From Salvelinus alpinus (lineage: Eukaryota; Chordata; Actinopteri; Salmoniformes; Salmonidae): a DNA stretch of 64,000 nt. Below, piece by piece: positions 51,243 through 60,203 of this stretch. Made by a program: the position numbers and the translations under genes. Within the stretch, counting starts at the first letter, position 1, and each line of letters starts with the position of its first letter. The notes below the pieces were generated by a model. It was not told where the DNA came from. It worked only from the letters and a program-made list of their open reading frames with translations, and did no database searches. The stretch lies in the NCBI RefSeq assembly GCF_045679555.1, contig NC_092089.1, positions 682,001 through 746,000 on the forward strand, written 5' to 3'.

Positions 51243-54200
51243 ATGCCTTATTGTATGTCTCTCTCAAATATCAATATGCCTTGCATACTGTTGTTCAGGC
51301 TAGTTTTCATTGTCATTGTTTTGGTTTGCAATGGACCCTGTAGTTCCACTCTCCGTACCTCTGATACTCCCTTTTTCCCACCCCCCACACATGCGGTGAC
51401 CTCACCCATTGAGACCAGCATGTCCAGAGATACAACCTCTCTTATCATCACCCAGTGCCTGGGCTTGCCTCCGCTGTACCCGCGCCCCTCCATACCCCTG
51501 TCTGCACATTATGCCCAGAATCTATTCTACCACGCCCATAAATCTGCTCCTTTTATTCTTTGTCCCCAACGCTCTAGGCGACCAGTTTTGATAGCCTTTA
51601 GCCGCACCCTCATCCTACTACTCCTCTGTTCCTCGGGTGATGTGGAGGTAAACCCAGGCCCTGCATGTCCCCAGTCACCCTCATTTGTTGACTTCTGCGA
51701 TCGAAAAAGCCTTGGCCTCATGCATGTCAACATCAGAAGCCTCCTCCCTAAGTTTGCCTTACTCACCGCTTTAGCACACTCTGCCAACCCTGATGTCCTT
51801 GCCGTGTCCGAATCCTGGCTTAGGAAGGCCACCAAAAATTCTGAGATTTCCATACCCAACTATAACACTTTCCGTCAAGATAGAACTGCCAAAGGGGGAG
51901 GAGTTGCAATCTACTGCAGAGATAGCCTGCAAAGTTCTGTCATACTTTCCAGGTCTATGCCCAAACAGTTCGAACTTCTAATTTTAAAAATTAATCTCTC
52001 CAGAAATAAGTCTCTCACTGTTGCCGCCTGCTACCGACCCCCCTCAGCTCCCAGCTGTGCCCTGGACACCATCTGTGAATTGATCGCTCCCCATCTAGCT
52101 TCAGAGTTTGTTCTGTTAGGTGACCTAAACTGGGATATGCTTAACACCCCGGCAGTCCTAAAATCCAAGCTTGATGCCCTCAATCTCACACAAATCATCA
52201 AGGAACCCACCAGGTACAACCCTAAATCCGTAAACATGGGCACCCTAATAGACATTATCCTGACCAACCTGCCCTCCAAATACACCTCTGCTGTCTTCAA
52301 TCAAGATCTCAGCGATCACTGCCTCATTGCCTGTATCCGCCACGGGTCCGCGGTCAAACGACCACCCCTCATCACTGTCAAACGCTCCCTAAAACACTTC
52401 TGCGAGCAGGCCTTTCTAATCGACCTGGCCCGGGTACCCTGGAAGGATATTGACCTCATCCCGTCAGTTGAGGATGCCTGGTCATTCTTTAAAAGTTACT
52501 TCCTCACCATATTAGACAAGCATGCTCCGTTCAAAAAATGCAGAACCAAGAACAGATATAGCCCTTGGTTCACTCCAGACCTGACTGCCCTCGACCAGCA
52601 CAAAAACATCCTGTGGCGAACTGCAATAGCATCGAAGAGCCCCCGCGATATGCAACTGTTCAGGGAAGTCAGGAACCAATACACGCAGTCAGTAAGGAAA
52701 GCAAAGGCCAGCTTTTTCAAGCAGAAATTTGCATCCTGTAGCTCTAACTCCAAAAAGTTCTGGGATACTGTAAAGTCCATGGAGAACAAGAGCACCTCCT
52801 CCCAGCTGCCCACTGCACTGAGGCTAGGTAACACGGTCACCACCGATAAATCCGTGATAATCGAAGACTTCAACAAGCAATTCTCAATGGCTGGCCATGC
52901 CTTCCTCCTGGCGACTCCAACCTTGGCCAACAGCCCCGCCCCCCCCGCTGCTACTCGCCCAAGCCTCCCCAGCTTCTCCTTTACCCAAATCCAGATAGCA
53001 GATGTTCTGAAAGAGCTGGAAAACCTGGACCCATACAAATCAGCTGGGCTTGACAATCTGGACCCCCTATTTCTGAAACTGTCCGCCGCCATTGTCGCAC
53101 CCCCTATTACCAGCCTGTTCAACCTCTCCTTCGTATCATCTGAGATCCCCAAGGATTGGAAAGCTGCCGCGGTCATCCCCCTCTTCAAAGGGGGAGACAC
53201 CCTGGACCCAAACTGTTACAGACCTATATCCATCCTGCCCTGCCTATCTAAGGTCTTCGAAAGCCAAGTCAACAAACAGATCACTGACCATCTCGAATCC
53301 CACCGTACCTTCTCCGCTGTGCAATCCGGTTTCCGAGCCGGTCACGGGTGCACCTCAGCCACGCTCAAGGTACTAAACGACATCATAACCGCCATCGATA
53401 AAAGACATTACTGTGCAGCCGTCTTCATCGACCTGGCCAAGGCTTTCGACTCTGTCAATCACCATATTCTTATCGGCAGACTCAGTAGCCTCGGTTTTTC
53501 TAATGACTGCCTTGCCTGGTTCACCAACTACTTTGCAGACAGAGTTCAGTGTGTCAAATCGGAGGGCATGTTGTCCGGTCCTCTGGCAGTCTCTATGGGG
53601 GTACCACAGGGTTCAATTCTCGGGCCGACTCTTTTCTCTGTATACATCAATGATGTTGCTCTTGCTGCGGGCGATTCCCTGATCCACCTCTACGCAGACG
53701 ACACCATTCTATATACTTCCGGCCCTTCCTTGGACACTGTGCTATCTAACCTCCAAACGAGCTTCAATGCCATACAACACTCCTTCCGTGGCCTCCAACT
53801 GCTCTTAAACGCTAGTAAAACCAAATGCATGCTTTTCAACCGTTCGCTGCCTGCACCCGCACGCCCGACTAGCATCACCACCCTGGACGGTTCCGACCTA
53901 GAATATGTGGACATCTATAAGTACCTAGGTGTCTGGCTAGACTGCAAACTCTCCTTCCAGACTCACATCAAACATCTCCAATCCAAAATCAAATCAAGAA
54001 TCGGCTTTCTATTCCGCAACAAAGCCTCCTTCACTCACGCCGCCAAACTTACCCTAGTAAAACTGACTATCCTACCGATCCTCGACTTCGGCGATGTCAT
54101 CTACAAAATAGCTTCCAATACTCTACTCAGCAAACTGGATGCAGTTTATCACAGTGCCATTCGTTTTGTTACTAAAGCACCTTATACGACCCACCACTGC

Positions 54201-54536
54201 GACCTGTATGCCCTAGTCGGCTGGCCCTCGCTACATGTTCGTCGTCAGACCCACTGGCTCCAGGTCATCTACAAGGCTATGCTAGGTAAAGTGCTGCCTT
54301 ATCTCAGTTCACTGGTCACGATGGCTACACCCACCCGCAGCACGCGCTCCAGCAGGTGTATCTCACTGATCATCCCTAAAGCCAAAACCTCATTTGGACG
54401 CCTTTCCTTCCAGTTCTCTGCTGCCTGCGACTGGAACGAATTGCAAAAATCTCTGAAGTTGGAGACTTTTATCTCCCTCAACAACTTTAAAAATCTGCTA
54501 TCCGAGCAGCTAACCGATCGCTGCAGCTGTACATAG
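51243..54536 (+). CDS. LINE ORF: 2A-like motif, APE endonuclease and reverse transcriptase polyprotein
   Basis: An intact 1097-residue ORF that should supply the enzymes for target-primed reverse transcription: nicking of DNA by the endonuclease and cDNA synthesis by the RT. Residues 1-139 are poorly conserved in type, with a hydrophobic stretch at about 14-29 and another (LILLLL) just before a 2A-like motif at 132-140. The APE endonuclease covers about 155-362, with N163 (NIRS), E190 (SES), Y264 (CYRPP), D294/N296 (GDLNWD) and D358/H359 (SDH) all present. The RT spans about 597-850: YKSAGLDN at 598-605, the FIDLAKAFD box with catalytic D730, GVPQGS at 786-791 and YADD at 817-820. A C-terminal domain of about 250 residues follows, typical of CR1/L2 proteins. 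The start is the first Met of the open frame in a weak context (T at -3); Met12 has a better -3 A. No frameshift or internal stop is seen, so the copy may be competent. Confidence 0.95.
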   Translation: MPYCMSLSNINMPCILLFRLVFIVIVLVCNGPCSSTLRTSDTPFFPPPTHAVTSPIETSMSRDTTSLIITQCLGLPPLYPRPSIPLSAHYAQNLFYHAHKSAPFILCPQRSRRPVLIAFSRTLILLLLCSSGDVEVNPGPACPQSPSFVDFCDRKSLGLMHVNIRSLLPKFALLTALAHSANPDVLAVSESWLRKATKNSEISIPNYNTFRQDRTAKGGGVAIYCRDSLQSSVILSRSMPKQFELLILKINLSRNKSLTVAACYRPPSAPSCALDTICELIAPHLASEFVLLGDLNWDMLNTPAVLKSKLDALNLTQIIKEPTRYNPKSVNMGTLIDIILTNLPSKYTSAVFNQDLSDHCLIACIRHGSAVKRPPLITVKRSLKHFCEQAFLIDLARVPWKDIDLIPSVEDAWSFFKSYFLTILDKHAPFKKCRTKNRYSPWFTPDLTALDQHKNILWRTAIASKSPRDMQLFREVRNQYTQSVRKAKASFFKQKFASCSSNSKKFWDTVKSMENKSTSSQLPTALRLGNTVTTDKSVIIEDFNKQFSMAGHAFLLATPTLANSPAPPAATRPSLPSFSFTQIQIADVLKELENLDPYKSAGLDNLDPLFLKLSAAIVAPPITSLFNLSFVSSEIPKDWKAAAVIPLFKGGDTLDPNCYRPISILPCLSKVFESQVNKQITDHLESHRTFSAVQSGFRAGHGCTSATLKVLNDIITAIDKRHYCAAVFIDLAKAFDSVNHHILIGRLSSLGFSNDCLAWFTNYFADRVQCVKSEGMLSGPLAVSMGVPQGSILGPTLFSVYINDVALAAGDSLIHLYADDTILYTSGPSLDTVLSNLQTSFNAIQHSFRGLQLLLNASKTKCMLFNRSLPAPARPTSITTLDGSDLEYVDIYKYLGVWLDCKLSFQTHIKHLQSKIKSRIGFLFRNKASFTHAAKLTLVKLTILPILDFGDVIYKIASNTLLSKLDAVYHSAIRFVTKAPYTTHHCDLYALVGWPSLHVRRQTHWLQVIYKAMLGKVLPYLSSLVTMATPTRSTRSSRCISLIIPKAKTSFGRLSFQFSAACDWNELQKSLKLETFISLNNFKNLLSEQLTDRCSCT
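51633..51662 (+). other. 2A-like ribosome-skipping motif in the LINE ORF
   Basis: Residues 131-140 read SGDVEVNPGP, an exact match to the 2A core D-(V/I)-E-x-N-P-G-P. The preceding residues are strongly hydrophobic (LILLLLCS at 123-130), as is usual upstream of the core. In known 2A sequences the ribosome fails to form the bond between the last Gly and Pro, here residues 139 and 140 (bases 51659/51660), releasing the upstream peptide and continuing downstream. That would yield a ~139-residue leader and a ~958-residue endonuclease-RT protein starting with Pro. 2A-like sequences have been described in several APE-type non-LTR retrotransposons. Activity of this copy is inferred from the motif only. 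Confidence 0.85.
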
Positions 54537-54852
54537 TCCATCTGTAAACTACCCACCCAATTTACCTACCTCACCCCCCATACTGCTTTTATTTATTTAC
54601 TTTTCTGCTCTTTTGCACACCAGTATCTCTTCTTGCACATGATCATCTGATGATTTATCACTCCAGTGTTAATCTGCTAAATTGTAATTATTCGATTTAT
54701 TGCCTACCTCATGCCTTTTGCACACATTGTATATAGATTCTCTTTTTTTTCTACCATGTTATTGACTTGTTTATTGTTTACTCCATGTGTAACTCTGTGT
54801 TGTTGTCTGTTCACACTGCTATGCTTTATCTTGGCCAGGTCGCAGTTGCAAA
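54537..54852 (+). other. LINE 3' UTR, body
   Basis: Non-coding, T/C-rich sequence between the ORF stop and the terminal hairpin, with several in-frame stops and no ORF. It contains repeated TTGCACA tracts (near 54613, 54633 and 54718) and TTTATTTATTTACTTT (from about 54588). It belongs to the LINE transcript and shows no other recognisable feature. Confidence 0.75.
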
Positions 54853-54917
54853 TGAGAACTTGTTCTCAACTAGCCTACCTGGTTAAATAAAGGTGAAATA
54901 AAAAAAATAAAAAAAAA
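54853..54917 (+). promoter_or_regulatory. LINE 3'-terminal hairpin, polyA signal and A-rich tail
   Basis: TGAGAA (54853-54858), CTTG (54859-54862) and TTCTCA (54863-54868) form a perfect 6-bp stem closed by a CUUG tetraloop in the RNA. It is followed by a short conserved stretch, AATAAA at 54886-54891 and an A-rich tail with TAAA units up to 54917. In L2-type LINEs a 3' stem-loop is the RT recognition element, and partner SINEs share it; here that role is inferred from position and shape. Confidence 0.7.
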
Positions 54918-55085
54918 TCTGTAGGAATCTGACGAAGATTCAAAATGTCATCATCTCATTCTGTAGGAATCTGACCAGGATTCAAAATGTCATCATCTCA
55001 TTCTGTAGGAATCTGACCAGGATTCAAAATGTCATCATCTCATTCTGTAGGAATCTGACCAGGATTCAAAATGTCATCATCTCAT
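54918..55085 (+). repeat. 42-bp minisatellite, four units (orientation A)
   Basis: Four units start with TCTGTAGGAATCTGAC at 54918, 54960, 55002 and 55044, an exact period of 42 bp. The first has GACGAAGATTC where the others have GACCAGGATTC. The array begins immediately after the LINE A-tail. Its reverse complement forms the longer array at 59436-59840. Confidence 0.95.
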
Positions 55086-55210
55086 TCTTCTATTAGATGA
55101 TTTGACTTGACCAATATCTCCCCCCCAGTATAATGGAACCTTGACCTCTGTCTGGTCTGGATATCTCCCATGTCCCCCCCCACTATAATGGAACCTTGAC
55201 CTCTGTGTTT
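55086..55210. other. Spacer with a two-copy 55-bp-spaced repeat
   Basis: A short, mostly unique stretch. TATAATGGAACCTTGACCTC occurs at 55129 and again at 55184, 55 bp apart, each preceded by a run of C. The spacing equals the period of the neighbouring 55-bp array, although the sequence is different. No coding or RNA feature is seen. Confidence 0.7.
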
Positions 55211-55362
55211 TCTGAGCCAGATCAGAGGATCCCCCAGTCTGACACAGAGGTAGTAAGTGTTGGGGTCTGAGCCAGATCAGAGGATCCCCCAGTCAGACAC
55301 AGAGGTAGTAAGTGTTGGGGTCTGAGACAGATCAGAGGATCCCCCAGTCTGACACAGAGGTA
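55211..55362 (+). repeat. 55-bp minisatellite, about 2.8 units
   Basis: Units begin with TCTGAG(C/A)CAGATCAGAGG at 55211, 55266 and 55321, an exact 55-bp period. The third unit breaks off at GACACAGAGGTAG and runs into AGCCATAAAGG of the inverted 51-bp array. The join shares the short string AGAG/GTAGAG, consistent with a microhomology-type junction. Confidence 0.92.
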
Positions 55363-58300
55363 GAGCCATAAAGGAGACTAGACATCTACCACCCCACTAC
55401 CACTATCAGATTAGAGTTATAAAGGAGACTAGACATCTACCACCCCACTACCACTATCAGATTAGAGCCATTAGGGAGACTAGACATCTACCAGCCCACT
55501 ACCACTCTCAGATTAGAGTTATAAAGGAGACTAGACATCTACCAACCCACAACCACTATCAGATTAGTGACACAAGCGAGACTAGATATCTACAACCCCA
55601 CTACCACCATCATATTAGAGCCACAAAGGAGACTAGACATCTACCATATCTACCACTATCAGAATAGAGCCATAAAGGAGACTAGACATCAACCACCACA
55701 AAACCACTATCAGATTAGAGCCATTAGGGAGACTAGACATCTACCAGCCCACTACCACTATCAGATTAGAGCCATTAGGGAGACTAGACATCTACCAGAC
55801 CACTACCACTATCAGATTAGAGTTATAAAGGAGACTAGACATCTACCAACCCACAACCACTATCAGATTAGTGACACAAGCGAGACTAGACATCTACCAC
55901 CCCACTACCACTATCAGATTAGAGTTATAAAGGAGACTAGACATCTACCACCACACTACCACCATCATATTAGAGCCACAAAGGAGACTAGACATCTACC
56001 ATATCTACCACTATCAGATTAGAGCCATAAAGGAGACTAGACATCAACCACCACAATACCACTATCAGATTAGAGCCATAAAGAAGACTAGACATCTACC
56101 ACCCCACTACCACTATCAGATTAGAGTTATAAAGGAGACTAGACATCTACAAACCCACAACCACTATCAGATTAGAGCCATTAGGGAGACAAGACATCTA
56201 CCAGCCCACTACCACTATCAGATTAGAGTTATAAAGGAGACTAGACATCTACCAGCCCACTACCACTATCAGATTAGAGTCATAAGGGATACTAGATATC
56301 TACGACCCCACTACCACCATCATATTAGAGCCACAAAGGAGACTAGACATCTACCATATCTACTACTATCAGAATAGAGCCATAAAGGAGACTAGACATC
56401 AACCACCACAAAACCACTATCAGATTAGAGCCATAAAGAAGATTAGACATCTACCACCCCACTACCACTATCAGATTAGAGTCATAAGGGATACTAGATA
56501 TCTACCAACCCATAACCACTATCAGATCAGTGACACAAGCGAGACTAGACATCTACCACCCCACTACCACTGTCAGATTAGAGCCATAAGGGAGACTAGA
56601 CATCTACCAACCCACTACAACTATCAGATTAGAGCCATTAGGGAGACTAGACATCTACCACATCTACCACTATCAGATTAGAGCAATAAAGGAGACTAGA
56701 CATCAACCACCACAAAACCATTATCAGATTAGAGCCATAAAGGAGACTAGACATCTACCACCCCACTACCACTATCATATTAGAGCCATTAGGGAGACTA
56801 GACATCTACCAGCCCACTACCATTATCAGATTAGAGCCATAAGGGAGACTAGAAATCTACCAACCCACTACCACTATCAGATTAGAGCCAAAAGGGAGAC
56901 TAGACATCTACCAGCCCACTACCACTATCAGATTAGAGGCATAAAGGAGACTAGACATCTACCACTATCAGATTAGAGCCATAAAGGAGACTAGACATCA
57001 ACCACCCTACTACCACTATCAGATTAGAACCATAAAGGAGACTAGACATCTACCAGCCCACTACAACTATCAGATTAGAGCCACAAGGGAGACTAGACAT
57101 CTACCAGCCCACTACCATTATCAGATTAGAGTTATAAAGGGGACTAGACATCTACCAACCCACTACCACTATCAGATTAGAGCCATAAAGGAGACTAGAC
57201 ATCTACCACCCCACTACCACTATTAGATTAGAGTCATAAGGGATACTAGATATCTACAACCCCACTACCACCATCATATTAGAGCCACAAAAGGAGACTA
57301 GACATCTACCACATCTAACACTATCAGATTAGAGCCATAAAGGAGACTAGACATCTACCACCCCACTACCACTATCAGATTAGAGCCATAAAGGAGACTA
57401 GACATCTACCAGCCCACTACAACTATCAGATTAGAGCCATTAGGGAGACTAGACATCTACCAGCCCACTACCATTATCAGATTAGAGCCATAAGGGAGAC
57501 TAGACATCTAGCACCCCACTACCACTATCAGATTGGAGTTATAAAGGAGACTAGACATCTACCAACCCACTACCACTATAAGATTAGAGCCACAAGGGAG
57601 ACTAGACATCTACCAACCCACAACCACTATCAGATTAGAGCCATTAGGGAGACTAGACATCTACCAGACCACTACCACTATCAGATTAGAGTTATAAAGG
57701 AGACTAGACATCTACCAACCCACAACCACTATCAGATTAGTGACACAAGCGAGACTAGACATCTACCACCCCATCTACCACTATCAGATTAGAGCCATAA
57801 AGGAGACTAGACATCAACCACCACACTACCACTATCAGATTAGAGCCATAAAGGAGACTAGACATCTACCACCCCACTACCACTATCAGATTAGAGCCAT
57901 AAGGGAGACTAGACATCAACCACCACAATACCACTATCAGATTAGAGTTATAAAGGAGACTAGACATCTACCAACCCACAACCACTATCAGATTAGAGCC
58001 ATAAAGGATACTAGATATCTACGACCCCACTACCACCATCATATTAGAGCCACAAAGGAGACTAGACATCTACCATATCTACTACTATCAGAATAGAGCC
58101 ATAAAGGAGACTAGACATCAACCACCACAAAACCACTATCAGAATAGAGCCATAAAGAAGATTAGACATCTACCACCCCACTACCACTATCAGATTAGAG
58201 TCATAAGGGATACTAGATATCTACCAACCCATAACCACTATCAGATCAGTGACACAAGCGAGACTAGACATCTACCACCCCACTACCACTGTCAGATTAG

Positions 58301-59435
58301 AGCCATAAGGGAGACTAGACATCTACCAACCCACTACAACTATCAGATTAGAGCCATTAGGGAGACTAGACATCTAAAAGCCCACTACCACTATCAGATT
58401 AGAGTTATAAAGGAGACTAGTCATCTACCACCCCACTACCACTATCAGATTAGAGTCATAAGGGATACTAGATATCTACAACCCCACTACCACCATCATA
58501 TTAGAGCCATAAAGGAGACTAGACATCTACCACATCTACCACTATCAGATTAGAGCAATAAAGGAGACTAGACATCAACCACCACAAAACCATTATCAGA
58601 TTAGAGCCATAAAGGAGACTAGACATCTACCACCCCACTACCACTATCAGATTAGAGCCATTAGGGAGACTAGACATCTACCAGCCCACTACCATTATCA
58701 GATTAGAGCCATAAGGGAGACTAGAAATCTACCAACCCACTACCACTATCAGATTAGAGCCAAAAGGGAGACTAGACATCTACCAGCCCACTACCACTAT
58801 CAGATTAGAGGCATAAAGGAGACTAGACATCTACCACTATCAGATTAGAGCCATAAAGGAGACTAGACATCAACCACCCTACTACCACTATCAGATTAGA
58901 ACCATAAAGGAGACTAGACATCTACCAGCCCACTACAACTATCAGATTAGAGCCACAAGGGAGACTAGACATCTACCAGCCCACTACCATTATCAGATTA
59001 GAGTTATAAAGGGGACTAGACATCTACCAACCCACTACCACTATCAGATTAGAGCCATAAAGGAGACTAGACATCTACCAACCTACTACAACTATCAGAT
59101 TAGATAAATTAGGGAGACTAGACATCTAAAAGCCCACTACCACTATCAGATTAGAGATATAAAGGAGACTACACATCTACCACCCCACTACCACTATCAG
59201 ATTAGAGTCATAAGGGATACTAGATATCTACAACCCCACTACCACCATCATATTAGAGCCACAAAAGGAGACTAGACATCTACCACATCTACCACTATCA
59301 GATTAGAGCCATAAAGGAGACTAGACATCAACCACCCTACTACCACTATCAGATTAGAGCCATAAAGGAGACTAGACATCTACCAGCCCACTACAACTAT
59401 CAGATTAGAGCCATTAGGGAGACTAGACATCTACC
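55363..59435 (+). repeat. 51-bp satellite array, inverted block
   Basis: About 80 units of the same 51-bp repeat as 1-49812 but in the opposite orientation (GGAGACTAGACATC and CCACTATCAGATTAGAG read on the + strand). The same variant families are present: the AACCACCACAAAACC form, the 49-bp CATCTACCACATCTACC form, AGTGACACAAGCGAG and ATAACTC-type units. An internal duplication is visible: CATATCTACTACTATC at 56355 recurs at 58074 (offset 1719). After three extra units in the second copy, the offset becomes 1872 (CATCTACCAC at 56661 versus 58533). Two frames on the + strand stay open for long runs, which explains the ORFs at 55567-56022 and 57740-58096; I do not regard them as genes. Confidence 0.96.
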
Positions 59436-59840
59436 ATTTTGAATCCTGGTCAGATTCATACAGAATGAGATGAGGACATTTTGAATCCTGGTCAGATTCC
59501 TACAGAATGAGATGAGGACTTTTTGAATCCTGGTCAGATTCCTACAGAATGAGATGAGGACATTTTGAATCCTGGTCAGATTCCTACAGAATGAGATGAG
59601 GACATTTTGAATCCTGGTCAGATTCCTACGGAATGAGATGAGGACATTTTGAATCCTGGTCAGATTCCTACGGAATGAGATGAGGACATTTTGAATCCTG
59701 GTCAGATTCCTACGGAATGAGATGATGACATTTTGAATCCTGGTCAGATTCCTACAGAATGAGATGAGGACATTTTGAATCCTGGTCAGATTCCTACAGA
59801 ATGAGATGAGGACATTTTGAATCCTGGTCAGATTCCTACA
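59436..59840 (-). repeat. 42-bp minisatellite, ~9.6 units (orientation B)
   Basis: Units of 42 bp containing TTTTGAATCCTGGTCAGATT and CCTACAGAATGAGATGAGG, the reverse complement of the array at 54918-55085. The first unit has CATACAG and a few have CTACGG instead of CTACAG. It starts directly after CATCTACC of the inverted 51-bp array and ends by merging into TACAGGGTCAGGG of the next repeat. Confidence 0.95.
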
Positions 59841-60203
59841 GGGTCAGGGTCAGGGCAGCTAGGCACGCTCAGGGTCAGGGCAGGCGGGCTCAGGGTCAGG
59901 GTCAGGGCAGGCGGGGTCAGGGTCAGGGTCAGGGCAGGCGGGCTCAGGGTCAGGGTCAGGGCAGGCAGGCAGGCAGGCGGGGTCAGGGTCAGGGTCAGGG
60001 CAGGCGGGGTCAGGGTCAGGGTCAGGGCAGGCGGGGTCAGGGTCAGGGTCAGGGCAGGCAGGGTCAGGGTCAGGGCAGGCAGGCACGCTCAGGGTCAGGG
60101 CAGGCAGGCTCAGGGTCAGGGTCAGGGTCAGGGCAGGCAGGCTCAGGGTCAGGGTCAGGGCAGGCAGGCAGGCAGGGTCAGGGTCAGGGTCAGGGCAGGC
60201 AGA
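59841..60203 (+). repeat. TCAGGG / GCAGG compound minisatellite, G-quadruplex prone
   Basis: Blocks of two to four TCAGGG hexamers alternate with GCAGGCGGG or GCAGGCAGG linkers, giving about fifteen blocks in 360 bp. The + strand has runs of GGG separated by three bases (GGGTCAGGGTCAGGG), the classical pattern for intramolecular G-quadruplexes. TCAGGG is also a known telomere-variant hexamer, but the array is not telomeric in form. Long ORFs on both strands (59817-60227 and 59859-60377) are low-complexity artefacts. Confidence 0.92.

Larger units (their letters stand above)
49813..54917 (+). mobile_element. Full-length-looking L2/CR1-superclade LINE (non-LTR retrotransposon)
   Basis: A ~5.1-kb element with every part expected of an APE-type non-LTR retrotransposon: a 1.4-kb 5' UTR, one long endonuclease/reverse-transcriptase ORF (51243-54536), a ~380-bp 3' UTR with a terminal hairpin, and an A-rich tail of TAAA-like units. 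The APE-type endonuclease upstream of the RT, the YADDTILY catalytic box and the absence of an RNase H domain point to the L2/CR1/Rex1 group; L2-like is my best guess. The 5' end reads CCAAGAATGGCGTAGCAG and the 3' end contains CTACCTGGTTAAATAAAGG, both features I associate with abundant salmonid and other teleost copies. No convincing target-site duplication is visible: the left flank is the 51-bp array and the right flank is the 42-bp minisatellite. The intact ORF suggests a young insertion. Confidence 0.93.

Noticed and set aside
51248..54556. Several ORFs of 60-234 codons overlapping the LINE ORF in other frames and on the minus strand.
   Set aside because: Shadows of the 1097-codon endonuclease-RT gene, which has full motif support; none of the overlapping frames shows a recognisable domain.
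55567..58096. Two + strand ORFs in the inverted array (55567-56022 and 57740-58096).
   Set aside because: Same repeat artefact as the main array, merely in the other orientation.
59841..60203. Telomere or interstitial telomeric sequence.
   Set aside because: Only the TCAGGG variant occurs, interleaved with GCAGG linkers; no TTAGGG run is present.
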